Below are positions 42,875 to 52,356 of a DNA stretch of 64,000 nucleotides, in pieces (the stretch's first letter is position 1; the number at the start of each line of letters is the position of its first letter). The translations under genes and the position numbers were made by a program. The notes under the pieces are model-generated. The model saw only the letters and a program-made list of their open reading frames with translations. It had not been told where the DNA came from and ran no database searches. The stretch is taken from assembly GCA_036496285.1 (NCBI GenBank), contig DASXLI010000077.1, forward strand, positions 1 through 64,000, in the 5' to 3' direction. This DNA comes from DP-19 sp036496285. GTDB taxonomy: Bacteria; Desulfobacterota; Binatia; UTPRO1.

Positions 42875-44563
42875 GTGGTGCGCTATAGGCCGGACGTGGC
42901 GGCCGGAGGCGACGCGGCAACGCGGCGGGAAGCGCAAGCCGGCCGATCCGCGGCGCAGCCCTCGGGCATCACCCTGGCGCTCGTGGCCACGGTGCTCGGC
43001 GCGATCGGCGTCGCCTGGCTCGTAGGGGTGCGCGGCGACTTCCCCCTGAGCGACGACTGGTCGTACGCGTTCGCGGTCCGCAGCATGTGCGGGACGGGCC
43101 TGCTGCAGATGCTTCCCTGGACGGGCGCGAGCCTCGTCCTGCAGGCCGGCTATGGCGCGGCGCTCTGCCGCACCTTCGGCTTCTCGTTCGAGGTGCTGCG
43201 CCTCTCGACCGTGGTCCTGGCCGCGAGCGGCGCGGGGGCATTCGTCCTGCTGCAGCGGGCGCTCGGCCTGCGCGGCGGCGCGCTCCTGCTCGGCACCCTG
43301 CTGTTCGCCCTGAACCCGCTCTTCGTGAACCTGGCGTTCACTTTCATGACCGACGTGCCGTTCGTGGTGGCGGCGACGTGGGCGGGCTACGCGTATGCCC
43401 TCGGCCTCGGCGAACGCTCCGCCCGACGCGTCTTCCTCGGCTCGCTCGCGGCGAGTGCCGCGTTCCTGATCCGCCAGCACGGGATCTTCGTCGCGCTCGC
43501 CGGCGCCGCTACCGCGCTGCTCGACCGCGAGCGCCCGCTCGGGCCGCGACTGCGCCTCGCGGCGACGGCGCTCGTCCTGCCCGCGCTCACGTTCGTCCTC
43601 TTCCACCTGTGGCTCTTCGACGTCCAGGGCGTCCCGTCGGGCTACACGAACAAGCTGAGCGAGGCGCACCGGGTGACCGCCGTCGGGCTGGTGAACTGCG
43701 CGTTCCGCGGGCTCGAGTACCTCGGGCTCTTCGTGGCGCCCCTGGCGCTCGCCCTGCCGCTGCGCGGGCCGCTCCGGCGGGGCGCGCTCGCGGCGACGGC
43801 GCTGCTCGCCGCGCTCGCGGGGGCGCTCTACCTGCGCGAGGGCACGCTCATGTTCTCGCTCACCAACGTGCTCTACGATCTTGGCCTCGGCCCGCTGTCG
43901 CTGCGCGACACCCTCTTCCTCGGCGAGCCGCCGACCGTGCACGTCGGGCGCTGGCTGCAGATCCCGCTCACGGCGGTCGCGGTCGGCGCGGGCGGCGTAA
44001 TGGCGGCGGCGTGGGCCGCTGCCGTGCTGCGGCCGCGCTCGCCGGGACACGCGTTCGTGGCGCTCGCCGCGCTCTTCCTCTTCGCCTCCTCGCTGCTGCA
44101 CACCCGCTACTACTTCGACCGCTACCTGCTCGCGGTCGTGCCGTTCCTGGTCGCAACGCTGGCGGCGTCGGACCGCCTGCGCCGTCTGCCGCTCGCCGTT
44201 GCGCTGGCGTGCGTACTCGGGTGGTACGCGGTCGCCGGCACGCACGACTATCTGGCCTGGAACCGCGCGCGCTGGGATGCGCTCGACCGCCTCACCATCA
44301 CCGGCACGCCGGCGACCGCGATCGACGGCGGCATGGAGTTCAACGCCTGGCTGCTCGCGCCGACCCTGAACCGCTGGCCGTCGGACGAGGACGTCCGTCC
44401 GGGCCAGCCCGACGACCGCCACAGCTGGTGGTGGGTCGTCGACGACCGCTACGTCGTCGCGTTCCGGCCGCTACGCGGCTACCACGTACGCGAGGAGCTG
44501 CCATTCACCCGCTGGCTCGTGCCCGCCTTCGATCGGCTCTTCCTGCTCGAGCGCGACCGCTAG
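42875..44563 (+). CDS. GT-C glycosyltransferase (family 39-like)
   Basis: A 562-aa membrane protein. A helix at about 33-52 is followed by the loop-1 acidic motif GDFPLSDDWSYAFAV typical of PMT/ArnT-type GT-C enzymes, then about ten further helices and a C-terminal soluble part. Such enzymes transfer a sugar from polyprenol phosphate to lipid, glycan or protein in the periplasm. The start is one of two adjacent GTG codons at 42875. It is divergent from the methyltransferase-flippase pair and the only plus-strand gene in this part of the locus. Confidence 0.83.
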   Translation: MVRYRPDVAAGGDAATRREAQAGRSAAQPSGITLALVATVLGAIGVAWLVGVRGDFPLSDDWSYAFAVRSMCGTGLLQMLPWTGASLVLQAGYGAALCRTFGFSFEVLRLSTVVLAASGAGAFVLLQRALGLRGGALLLGTLLFALNPLFVNLAFTFMTDVPFVVAATWAGYAYALGLGERSARRVFLGSLAASAAFLIRQHGIFVALAGAATALLDRERPLGPRLRLAATALVLPALTFVLFHLWLFDVQGVPSGYTNKLSEAHRVTAVGLVNCAFRGLEYLGLFVAPLALALPLRGPLRRGALAATALLAALAGALYLREGTLMFSLTNVLYDLGLGPLSLRDTLFLGEPPTVHVGRWLQIPLTAVAVGAGGVMAAAWAAAVLRPRSPGHAFVALAALFLFASSLLHTRYYFDRYLLAVVPFLVATLAASDRLRRLPLAVALACVLGWYAVAGTHDYLAWNRARWDALDRLTITGTPATAIDGGMEFNAWLLAPTLNRWPSDEDVRPGQPDDRHSWWWVVDDRYVVAFRPLRGYHVREELPFTRWLVPAFDRLFLLERDR

Positions 44564-44582
44564 GCGAGCGCGCGCAACGGCG

Positions 44583-45380
44583 CTATGGCCGACAGAACGC
44601 CACGAGGTCGAGCGCATCGGGCCGCGACGCCTCGGCGACGGTGAAATCGTCCGGCACGATGCGGGCCGCCTCGTGCACCGCGCTCACCACCCGGCGCCGG
44701 ACGACCGCCGCCAGGTTCGCGAACGCGAAATAGACGAGACGCTCCGGCAGCAGATGACGCAGGCCGAGCGGGTCGAGCCGCAAGAGGCGCTGCACCTGCC
44801 GCCCGCGCTCGGCGTCGAACGCGCGCACCCGCTCGTTGCCGAGCATGCTGCACATCCGCACCTCGCCGAAGATCGGCTGCAGCAACTCCAGCAGCTCGTC
44901 TGCGGTGTACTCGCGCAGGTGGACCGGATTTTCCGAGACGCTGGTGAGACGATTCGGCGTCGTCAGCATGAGCTGCCCGGTCGGTGCGACCACCTCGCGG
45001 ATGGCGCGCAGGAAGCGCACCGGATCGGGCAGGTGCTCGATCACCTGGAAGTTGGTGACGAGGTCGAAGCGCCGCCCGAGGCGGGCCACGTCGTGCACGT
45101 CGAGTTGGCGGAACTCGAGGCCGGGGCGTCCGTACGCGGCAGTGGCGGTGGCGACGGGCTCGGCCGCGTAGTCGATGCCGAGCACCGAGCGCGCCCCCTC
45201 CGCGAGCAGCACGGTGCCGAAGCCCTCGCCGCAGCCGGCGTCGAGCACGTCGCGGCCCTGAACGAGCGTGCGCGCGTGGCGGTACGCCGCGAGGTGCCGG
45301 GCCTCGTCGTAGACGAACTCCGCGCCCCGCCCGGGGCGCTCGGCGCTCAGCTTGCGCCTGCCAGACGCGCCGGCGCTCAC
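44583..45380 (-). CDS. Class I SAM-dependent methyltransferase
   Basis: A 265-aa enzyme with VLDAGCGEGFGTVLLA (SAM motif I), IDYAAEP and LVTNFQVIEHLPDP. The C-terminal LVAFCRP is a typical closing strand. The substrate is unknown, presumably a glycan. Its GTG overlaps the stop of the upstream GT4 gene (GTGA), so the enzymes are likely made in step. Confidence 0.85.
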   Translation of the reverse strand: MSAGASGRRKLSAERPGRGAEFVYDEARHLAAYRHARTLVQGRDVLDAGCGEGFGTVLLAEGARSVLGIDYAAEPVATATAAYGRPGLEFRQLDVHDVARLGRRFDLVTNFQVIEHLPDPVRFLRAIREVVAPTGQLMLTTPNRLTSVSENPVHLREYTADELLELLQPIFGEVRMCSMLGNERVRAFDAERGRQVQRLLRLDPLGLRHLLPERLVYFAFANLAAVVRRRVVSAVHEAARIVPDDFTVAEASRPDALDLVAFCRP

Positions 45381-46528
45381 GTCGCCGCCGCCCGGGCCGG
45401 CATTCTGTCGCCCACCGCCATGTGGGCGATCACCTGCTCCATCTGATCGGTGACCGTGTCCCAGCGGAAGCGCGCCGACCAGGCGAGGGCGCCGGCGCGC
45501 AGCCGCCGCCAGGTCGCGTCGTCACCGAGGATGCGCACGATGGCGGCGGCCGTCGCCTCGACGTCCGCGAACGGCACGAGGAGCCCGCTCCGGTCGTGCA
45601 GCACCGCATCCCGCAGGCCGGGCACGTCGCTCGCGACGACCGGCGTGCCGCAGGCATTGGCTTCCAACACGGTGAGCCCCCACCCTTCCTTCTCGGACGG
45701 GTTCACGAACACCCGGGCGCCGCGATACAGCGCCACCTTCTCGTCCTCCTCGACGAAGCCACGGAACTCGACGGCATCGCCGAGCCCGAGCGCCTGGACA
45801 CGCCCCTGGAGATCCGCAACGGCGTCGCCGCGTCCGACGATGACGAGCCGCGCGTCGGGCACGGCGGCGCGGATGCGCGGCATCGCGTCCACCACTACGT
45901 CGATGCGCTTGTAGCGCTCGGTGCGCCCGAGCGAGAGGATCATCGGCCCCGGCTCGGATCCGTCGGAGTGGTAGCGGGACGGGTCGAGGCCGTTCGTGAT
46001 GATCGTGATCGTCGGCGCCGCGACGCCGCGCACCACGAGGTCGTCGCGCGTGCTCGGCGACACCGCGATCATCGGCACGCCGCGGTAGACGCGCGGGATG
46101 CCGAGCTCGGACAGATAGGTCACCGCGGCGATCGGGGCGCTCACCTGGCGGAACGCCGTCGTGCCGAAGAGGTGGTGCACGACGGCGAGCACGGGGAACG
46201 GCGAGTAGAGCGGCCCGTAGAACGGTAGCTTGCAGAGGTTCTCGATCAGGATCGCCGGGCCGGCCGTGGCCTGCGCCAGCCGGCGGTACAAGAGCGGGCC
46301 CCGCAGGTAGAAGGTGAAGCGGTCGCCGACCCGGTGGATGGTGATGCCGCGCTCGATGCCCTGCGCTGGCGCGCCGGGGTAGCCCGCGCAGATCAGCACC
46401 ACCGGGTAGCCGCGCTCGGCGAGACGGCCGAAGATCTCGAACAGGTGCACCTCGGCGCCACCGGCACGCGGGTTCTGGAGGTCGCGCTCGTTGAGCACGA
46501 AGAGCGTCGGACGGACGCCGGCGCTCAC
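45377..46528 (-). CDS. GT4-family glycosyltransferase
   Basis: A 383-aa GT-B fold enzyme. The N-terminal domain has NPRAGGAEVHLFEIFGRLAE, the acceptor side. The C-terminal donor domain has LSLGRTERYKRIDVVVDAM and the EX7E-type motif EKEGWGLTVLEANACGTPVV. It probably uses a nucleotide sugar on the cytoplasmic face. The GTG at 46528 overlaps the upstream stop; the longer frame upstream lacks family sequence. Confidence 0.88.
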   Translation of the reverse strand: MSAGVRPTLFVLNERDLQNPRAGGAEVHLFEIFGRLAERGYPVVLICAGYPGAPAQGIERGITIHRVGDRFTFYLRGPLLYRRLAQATAGPAILIENLCKLPFYGPLYSPFPVLAVVHHLFGTTAFRQVSAPIAAVTYLSELGIPRVYRGVPMIAVSPSTRDDLVVRGVAAPTITIITNGLDPSRYHSDGSEPGPMILSLGRTERYKRIDVVVDAMPRIRAAVPDARLVIVGRGDAVADLQGRVQALGLGDAVEFRGFVEEDEKVALYRGARVFVNPSEKEGWGLTVLEANACGTPVVASDVPGLRDAVLHDRSGLLVPFADVEATAAAIVRILGDDATWRRLRAGALAWSARFRWDTVTDQMEQVIAHMAVGDRMPARAAAT

Positions 46529-47241
46529 AATCGGCCGCGCAACGCCTGCCACCGCAGCCACCACACCATCCAGAGCGCCTCGATGCTGATCCGCTTCGAC
46601 ATCTTGGAGTCGCCGACCGTGCGATCCATGAAGATGATCGGCACCTCGCGGATGCGCATGCCCTTCCGCCACAGGCGGTAGGTCATCTCGATCTGGAAGG
46701 CATAGCCGTTGGAGCGTACCGAGGACAGGTCGATCGCCTGTAGCGCCTCGCGCCGCCAGCACTTGAACCCGCCGGTCGTGTCGCGCACCGGCAGATTGGT
46801 GATCGCGCGGATGTAGGAGTTGCCGAAGTAGCTGAGGAGGAGCCGTTCGATCGGCCAGTTCACCACCGTGATGCCGTTCAGGTAGCGCGAGCCGAGCACG
46901 ACGTCGGCGTCGGCGGCGTAGGCAAAGAACTCGGGCAGCGCGCCGGGCGGATGCGAGAAGTCGGCGTCCATCTGCACGATGAGGTTCGCGCCCATGTCGA
47001 GCGCCTGTTGGAACCCCGCCTTGTAGGCGGGTCCGATGCCCTCGCGCTGCCGGCGGTGCAGCAGATGGATGCGCGCCATCTGCTTCTGCATCTCCCCGAC
47101 CACGCCGCTGGTGCCGTCGGGCGAGTCGTCGTCGACGACGAGCACCTCGATCTCGGGGTCCTGCGCCAGCACCTGCGGTACGATGCGGGTGATGTTGTCA
47201 CGTTCGTTGAACGTGGGGATGACGACGATCTTGCTGGCCAT
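46525..47241 (-). CDS. Polyprenol-phosphate mannose synthase-like GT2
   Basis: A 238-aa GT2 enzyme without a membrane anchor: VVIPTFNERDNITRIV, VDDDSPDGTSGVV, the DxD-like QMDADFSHPP, and RDTTGGFKCWRREAL. It matches the Dpm1/Ppm1 catalytic domain that makes polyprenol-phosphate mannose from GDP-mannose. That product is the donor for GT-C enzymes, three of which are in this locus. The sugar identity is inferred. Confidence 0.88.
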   Translation of the reverse strand: MASKIVVIPTFNERDNITRIVPQVLAQDPEIEVLVVDDDSPDGTSGVVGEMQKQMARIHLLHRRQREGIGPAYKAGFQQALDMGANLIVQMDADFSHPPGALPEFFAYAADADVVLGSRYLNGITVVNWPIERLLLSYFGNSYIRAITNLPVRDTTGGFKCWRREALQAIDLSSVRSNGYAFQIEMTYRLWRKGMRIREVPIIFMDRTVGDSKMSKRISIEALWMVWWLRWQALRGRL

Positions 47242-47245
47242 GGCG

Positions 47246-48175
47246 TCAGCGCAGCCCGAGCGCTTCGTAGGGCGGCTCGCGATCGCGCAGGCCGTCGAGC
47301 CAGCCGCGCACCTTCAGCACGACGCCGCCGGCCTCGCCGGTCACGAGCCGGCGCAGGAAGACGAACGGCAGCGTCAGGACGATGCTCGCCCAGAGCTTCA
47401 GATGCTGCGCCGGGCGGGCATGCTTGCGCGCGAAGAGCACGGTGCTGCGCGCGCTGAGATACTTCCGTGGGCTCGTGTAAGCCGGGCCGCCGAGCGTACG
47501 GTTGCCGCGATGGCGCACCACCGAGCCGGGCGCGAAGAGCACGTGCCAGCCCTTCTCGTGTGCCGTCGTGCACCAGTCGACGTCCTCGTGGTAGGCGAAG
47601 AAGCGCTCGTCGAAGAGGCCGACGTCGCGCAGCGCCGCGCACGAGAGCAGCAGCGCGCAGCCGGGCACCCATTCGACCTCGCGCGGCTCGTCGTACTGGC
47701 CGTCATCGCGCTCGCCCCAGCCGGCGAGGCCGATCAGGCTCTGCCGGTAGTTGACGACGCCGTAGGTCATCCACAGCCGTCGCGGGTCGTCGAACGAGAC
47801 GACCTTGGCACCGACCGCGGCGACGCGCTCGCCTCCCGCCAGCGCGAGCGCGGGCCCGAGCCAGCCGGGCTCGACGACCGTGTCGTTGTTCAGCACGTAG
47901 GCGAACCGGTAGCCGTGCTCGAGGGCGTACCGCAGCCCGACGTTGTTGCCGCCCGCGTAGCCGAGATTGGTCGGAAGCTCGACGCAGCGAACGGTCGGAT
48001 ACGCGTCACGCACAGCGGGCGCGACCGATTGTCGCGAGCCGTTGTCGATGACGAGGACGTCGAACGGAGCCGGCGCCGCAGCCATCAAGCTGTCGAGACA
48101 TGCCCGTGTGTCGTCCGCCCCATTCCAATTGAGGACGATGACGAGAACCTCGTTGGGGGCCGCGAGATTCGCCAT
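47246..48175 (-). CDS. GT2-family glycosyltransferase, rhamnosyltransferase-like
   Basis: A 309-aa GT2 enzyme: VLVIVLNWNGADDTRACLDS, VIDNGSRQS, NLGYAGGNNVGLRYA, LNNDTVVEPGWL and FAYHEDVDWCTTAHEKGW. This pattern belongs to the RfbN/WbbL-like rhamnosyl- or related transferases of O-antigens. It lies at the head of a five-gene minus-strand run, divergent from a methyltransferase. Confidence 0.86.
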   Translation of the reverse strand: MANLAAPNEVLVIVLNWNGADDTRACLDSLMAAAPAPFDVLVIDNGSRQSVAPAVRDAYPTVRCVELPTNLGYAGGNNVGLRYALEHGYRFAYVLNNDTVVEPGWLGPALALAGGERVAAVGAKVVSFDDPRRLWMTYGVVNYRQSLIGLAGWGERDDGQYDEPREVEWVPGCALLLSCAALRDVGLFDERFFAYHEDVDWCTTAHEKGWHVLFAPGSVVRHRGNRTLGGPAYTSPRKYLSARSTVLFARKHARPAQHLKLWASIVLTLPFVFLRRLVTGEAGGVVLKVRGWLDGLRDREPPYEALGLR

Positions 48176-48355
48176 GCACGCTCATGACTTCAGCCGAGCC
48201 GGTTCGAGATTGCAAGGGCAAATGTCAGGGCGAAGAGAATGCGTATTGACGCAGGAGCGTCCCCCATGGAGAGCTGCCTATGGCGGGTGCGAGCCGCACC
48301 ACGGGGAACCGCACGTTGACCACCCGACCGCTCACGACATAGGACATCGCGGCGC

Positions 48356-49096
48356 ATGGATCAGGAATTCTACCGGGAGTATGCCGAGATCGAGGACACG
48401 CACTGGTGGTTCCGTGGCCGGCGCGCGATCTTCGACCGGGTGCTCCGGCCGTTCGAGCACCGCCGGAGCGCCCGCATCCTCGACATCGGCTTCGGCACCG
48501 GCGCCATGCTGACCTTCCTCTCGCGCTACGGCGAGGTGATCGGCATGGACATGTCGGCCGACGCGATCCGCTTCGCCCGCACGCGCTGCGACCGGCCCAT
48601 GCTCCTCGGCGACATCACCGCGGTACCGCTCCGCACCCAGTCGGTCGATCTGGTCACCGCGTTCGACATCGTCGAGCACGTCGACGACGACGGCGCCGCC
48701 CTGGCCGAGCTGGCGCGTGTCTGCAAGCCGGGCGGCCACACGCTGCTCACCGTCCCGGCCTTCCAGTTCCTCTGGGGCAACCAGGACGTCGTGAGCCATC
48801 ACAAGCGGCGCTACACGCTGCCGCAGCTCCGCGCCCGGGTGGAGGCGGCGGGATTCCGGGTCGTGACGCTGAGCTACTTCAACGCGCTGCTGTTCCCGAT
48901 CGTCGCGGCGGTGCGCGTCGGCCGGCGGCTACGCGGCGGCACGCCCGAGGTGGTGAAGTCCGACTTCACGATGACGAAGCCGGGGCTGGTGAACGACGCG
49001 CTGACGCGGCTCTTCGCCGCCGAGCGCGCCGTGATCTCGCGCGTGCGGCTGCCGGTCGGCGTGTCGTTGCTCTGCCTTGCCGAGCGCGTGCGCTGA
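48356..49096 (+). CDS. Class I SAM-dependent methyltransferase
   Basis: A 246-aa enzyme starting MDQEFYREYAEIEDTHWWFR, a signature of glycan-cluster methyltransferases. SAM binding: ILDIGFGTGAMLTFLSRYG; then DIVEHVDDDGAAL and HKRRYTLPQLRARVEAAGF. The next gene, a GT2, starts 17 bp after it. A weak TTGACC (48316-48321) lies upstream. Confidence 0.87.
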   Translation: MDQEFYREYAEIEDTHWWFRGRRAIFDRVLRPFEHRRSARILDIGFGTGAMLTFLSRYGEVIGMDMSADAIRFARTRCDRPMLLGDITAVPLRTQSVDLVTAFDIVEHVDDDGAALAELARVCKPGGHTLLTVPAFQFLWGNQDVVSHHKRRYTLPQLRARVEAAGFRVVTLSYFNALLFPIVAAVRVGRRLRGGTPEVVKSDFTMTKPGLVNDALTRLFAAERAVISRVRLPVGVSLLCLAERVR

Positions 49097-49113
49097 GCGC
49101 ACGGCCGAGCACC

Positions 49114-50103
49114 ATGCCCGAGCTCTCCGTCGTCGTCCCGGTCTTCAACGAGGCCGAGGTCCTGCCGGAAACGCTGCGCCGGCTGAAGGCGGCGGTCGCC
49201 GCGTGCGCGCCGGACCACGAGATCCTCTACGTCGACGACGGCTCGCACGACGAGTCGCCGACGATCCTTCTCGCGGCGGCGACGCAGGACCCGCGCGTGC
49301 GCGTGTTGCGCTTCAGTCGCAACTTCGGCCATCAGGCTGCGGTCACGGCGGGCATCGAGCATGCCCGGGGCGACGCGATCGTCGTCATCGACGCCGATCT
49401 GCAGGATCCTCCCGAGGTCATCGCCGACCTCGTGGCGCAATGGCGCGCCGGCTACGAAGTCGTCTCCGCGGTGCGCACCGTACGCGAGGGCGAGAGCCCG
49501 GTGCGGCTCTTCCTGATCCGTCTCTTCTACCGCGTCATGCAGCGCATCTCCTCCATCGACCTGACGCCCGACGTCGGCGATTTTCGCTTGATCGACCGCA
49601 AGGTGGCGGACGCGCTGAATCGCCTGCCGGAGCGCAACCGCTACGTGCGCGGCCTCATTCGCTGGCTCGGCTTCCGCCACTGCGAGGTCGGCTACCGGCG
49701 CGCGGGACGCTTCGCCGGCGAGACGAAGTATCCGTACACCAAGCTCCTGCGCCTGGCGCTCGACGGCATCACCTCGTTCTCGACCTTGCCGCTCAAGCTC
49801 GTTGCATACGTCGGCGTGGCGGTGTCGGCGCTGAGCCTCCTCCTCGTGCTCTATGCGCTCTTCGGACGCTTCATCGAGGGACGGACGCCGGAGGGCTGGA
49901 CGTCGGTGTTCGTCTCGCTCGCGTTCTTCTCCGGCGTGCAGCTCATCGCGACGGGCGTGCTCGGCATGTATCTGAGCCGCATCTTCGAGGAGGTGAAGGG
50001 CCGCCCGGTGTACGTCATCGCCGCCGACACCTCCGCCCCGTCCGTCCACCCGCCAGCTAGCCCGCCCGCCGGCGGCTCAGCGTACGTAGCCGAGGGCGCG
50101 TAG
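49114..50103 (+). CDS. GT2 polyprenol-phosphate glycosyltransferase with C-terminal membrane helices (GtrB/ArnC-like)
   Basis: A 329-aa enzyme: SVVVPVFNEAEVLPETL, LYVDDGSHDESP, FSRNFGHQAAVTAGI, VIDADLQDPPEVI and RYVRGLIRWLGFRH. Two membrane helices (about 232-255 and 270-292) follow, as in GtrB, ArnC and other bactoprenol-phosphate sugar transferases. It would make a polyprenol-phosphate hexose donor for a GT-C enzyme. Its last 27 bp overlap the convergent sulfatase-like gene. Confidence 0.9.
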   Translation: MPELSVVVPVFNEAEVLPETLRRLKAAVAACAPDHEILYVDDGSHDESPTILLAAATQDPRVRVLRFSRNFGHQAAVTAGIEHARGDAIVVIDADLQDPPEVIADLVAQWRAGYEVVSAVRTVREGESPVRLFLIRLFYRVMQRISSIDLTPDVGDFRLIDRKVADALNRLPERNRYVRGLIRWLGFRHCEVGYRRAGRFAGETKYPYTKLLRLALDGITSFSTLPLKLVAYVGVAVSALSLLLVLYALFGRFIEGRTPEGWTSVFVSLAFFSGVQLIATGVLGMYLSRIFEEVKGRPVYVIAADTSAPSVHPPASPPAGGSAYVAEGA

Positions 50104-52245
50104 CTTCTCGGCCGTCGCGGGATCGAGCGCCTGCGGTGGCCGGGCCGCGGGCGCGGCGGCCGCGCCGGCCGACATGGCCTGCGCCGCATAGTCGTGGAGC
50201 GCGTCGATCTCGCCCTTGAACGCCGCGGCGCGCCCGGCCGCGATCGGCTGCTGCTCGGCGCGGTCCCCCGCGAGATCGTACATCTCGAGACGCCCGGGGC
50301 GGCCGGCGGCGGGCGCGGGCGGGGTCCAGATGACCTTCCGAGCGCCCTCGCGCACAGCGTAGAGCGGCGGCGACCAGGACGGGTCGAGGGTGTGATCGAC
50401 CAGCATGCGCGTGGCAGCCCAGGCCTCCGCGAAGAGCGGGCGGCGCGCCAGCATCCAGCGCAGTGCCTCGCCCTGCGAGCGGTCGGCGTCGAACAGCGGC
50501 GTCAACGACCACGCGTCCCGGAAGAAGAGCGACGGCAGCCCGAGGATGCGCGCCACGGTCGGGAACACGTCGATCAGGCCCACGGCCTCGGCGACGCGCA
50601 GGCGCGCGGGAATCACGCCCGGCGCGCGCATCACGAGCGGCACGAGCAGGGTCTCGTCGTAGAGATGCGAGCCGTGATCGAGCGCGCCGTGCTCGCCGAA
50701 CTCCTCGCCGTGATCCGAGGTCACGACGAGCAGCGTGTCGTCGGCGATGCCGAGGGCGGTGACCGTCTGCCACAGCCGGCGCAGCTGATCGTCGGTGTAG
50801 CGAATCTCCTCCTCGTAGCGGTCGACGTCGCGTGTCCCGCCGAAGACTCCCTGATACGCCGGCGGCGGCGTGTACGGCGCGTGCACCTGGTAGGTGTGCA
50901 CGAAGAGGAACCAGCGCTGGCCACGGTGCGCCCCAAGCCAGGCGAGCGCGGCGTCGAAGGTGCTTTCGACGTGGCCGACGGTCGAGCCGAGGTCGGGGCT
51001 CTTGTTCTCGACGTAGCGGTCGAACCCGCGCTCGAACCCGAGTGCCGCCTGGAGCAGCCCATCCTCCGTGACGGCCCCCGTGGCATAGCCGTTGGCGCGG
51101 AACACCTCCGCCATCATCGGATAGGCGATGAGATTGCTCGGCTGGCGCAAATCGGTCACGCCGTGCTCGCGCGGGTAGAGCCCCGTGAAGAGCGACATGT
51201 GCGACACGGGCGTGATCGTCGATTGCGCGACGACGCGCTCGAAGAGCGCTCCCTCGCGAGCCAGCGCGTCGAGAAAGGGCGTCGTCGGGCGCCCGCGCCC
51301 GTAGGCGCTGACGCTCCCGGCGCGCAGCGTGTCGATCGAGACGAGGAGCAGGTTGTGCGGCCCTGCGTGCGGCGCCTGCTGCGGCACGACGACGACGGGG
51401 TCGCCCCAGACGGGGACGGTCGGCGCCGCCGAAGCGTCCGGCGCGGCGATGCGGGTCTCCAGCGTCAGGACGATCGACGAGCCGCCGTAGCGCGAAAGGT
51501 CGAGGCTCGCATCGAACCAGCGGCGCTGCGCCGGCTCCCGTGCGGGGTCGAGCCGGGTGGAGAAGAGCGGCGTTGTCTCCCCCTCGATGCCAACCGTGAA
51601 GTCGACGGGCGGCGCGCCCGCTTCCCACCCCGGGCTCTCGACGCCGTACCCGAACATGAGCCGGGCGTGCGGCGTCACGCGATCGAGCGCGAAGCGCCGG
51701 CGCTCCGTCCGCTGCTCGGGCACCGGTCTGACCTGCACCCACACGTCGGCGGTCGTGCCACGCAGCACGGGCGCCGTCGGCGCCCGTAGGCGCAGGCGCG
51801 CGTTCGGCGGCGCGCCGTCGCACGTCCCGACTACCCAGCGCGCGTCGCGTGCGGTCTTGCCCTGCGACGCGACCTGCACCAGCAGCCGATCGCACGCCGG
51901 CAGGAGGCGGGGCAGCGCGACGTCCATCGCGAAGTACTCGGCGTCGGGCATGGCGAAGTGGGCGTCGCGCGCCACGAGAAGCTGCGGCGCGCGCGGGAAG
52001 GTGTAGCGCATGTCGTCGTCGATCACCGCGCGCGCCGGACCGCGTAGCAGCCGCCCGGCGGCCGGCGGACGCGATGGCGCTTGCCCTGGGGGGGTGGGCG
52101 ACGCGGTGCCCGCGACCGGCGCGGGGTCGCCCGCCAACGGCGCGCTGTCGACGAGGTGCCACGCGATCTCCTCCGGCGCCGGCGGCGCGCAGCCGAGTCC
52201 GAGCGAGGCCGCAGCCACCGCGACACACCAGAGCACGCGACGCAT
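50077..52245 (-). CDS. Sulfatase-fold lipoprotein with Thr at the nucleophile position
   Basis: A 722-aa alkaline-phosphatase-superfamily protein. A lipobox (SLGLGC, Cys19) anchors it. Residues of about 70-290 form an unassigned beta domain. The sulfatase domain begins NLLLVSIDTLRAGSVSAYGR. At the active site TPVSHMSLFTGLYPREHG, Thr345 replaces the Cys/Ser that becomes formylglycine, and the CxPxR arginine is missing. TSDHGEEFGEHG supplies metal ligands. It is unlikely to be a classical sulfatase; a phosphotransferase or phosphodiesterase is more plausible. It ends LRALGYVR. Confidence 0.8.
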   Translation of the reverse strand: MRRVLWCVAVAAASLGLGCAPPAPEEIAWHLVDSAPLAGDPAPVAGTASPTPPGQAPSRPPAAGRLLRGPARAVIDDDMRYTFPRAPQLLVARDAHFAMPDAEYFAMDVALPRLLPACDRLLVQVASQGKTARDARWVVGTCDGAPPNARLRLRAPTAPVLRGTTADVWVQVRPVPEQRTERRRFALDRVTPHARLMFGYGVESPGWEAGAPPVDFTVGIEGETTPLFSTRLDPAREPAQRRWFDASLDLSRYGGSSIVLTLETRIAAPDASAAPTVPVWGDPVVVVPQQAPHAGPHNLLLVSIDTLRAGSVSAYGRGRPTTPFLDALAREGALFERVVAQSTITPVSHMSLFTGLYPREHGVTDLRQPSNLIAYPMMAEVFRANGYATGAVTEDGLLQAALGFERGFDRYVENKSPDLGSTVGHVESTFDAALAWLGAHRGQRWFLFVHTYQVHAPYTPPPAYQGVFGGTRDVDRYEEEIRYTDDQLRRLWQTVTALGIADDTLLVVTSDHGEEFGEHGALDHGSHLYDETLLVPLVMRAPGVIPARLRVAEAVGLIDVFPTVARILGLPSLFFRDAWSLTPLFDADRSQGEALRWMLARRPLFAEAWAATRMLVDHTLDPSWSPPLYAVREGARKVIWTPPAPAAGRPGRLEMYDLAGDRAEQQPIAAGRAAAFKGEIDALHDYAAQAMSAGAAAAPAARPPQALDPATAEKLRALGYVR

Positions 52246-52330
52246 GGAACGGCGCTACCTCTCACGCAACGCGCGCAGCGGTCAATCACGCGCCCAAGCG
52301 CGCAATTTCGCTTTACAGTTGCACCCCGCG

Positions 52331-52346
52331 CCGATAGCCTTATCGG
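52331..52346 (+). promoter_or_regulatory. Small perfect hairpin ahead of a methyltransferase start
   Basis: CCGATA (52331-52336) and TATCGG (52341-52346) form a 6-bp stem with a 4-nt GCCT loop, ending 10 bp before the ATG at 52357, where a ribosome site would be. It could hinder initiation; no other leader signal was found. Confidence 0.3.
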
Positions 52347-52356
52347 CTACACCCCC

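Noticed and set aside
48316..48345. Promoter TTGACC/TAGGAC ahead of the methyltransferase at 48356
   Set aside because: The -10 match is only 3/6, and the predicted start would fall on the ATG; too weak to list.
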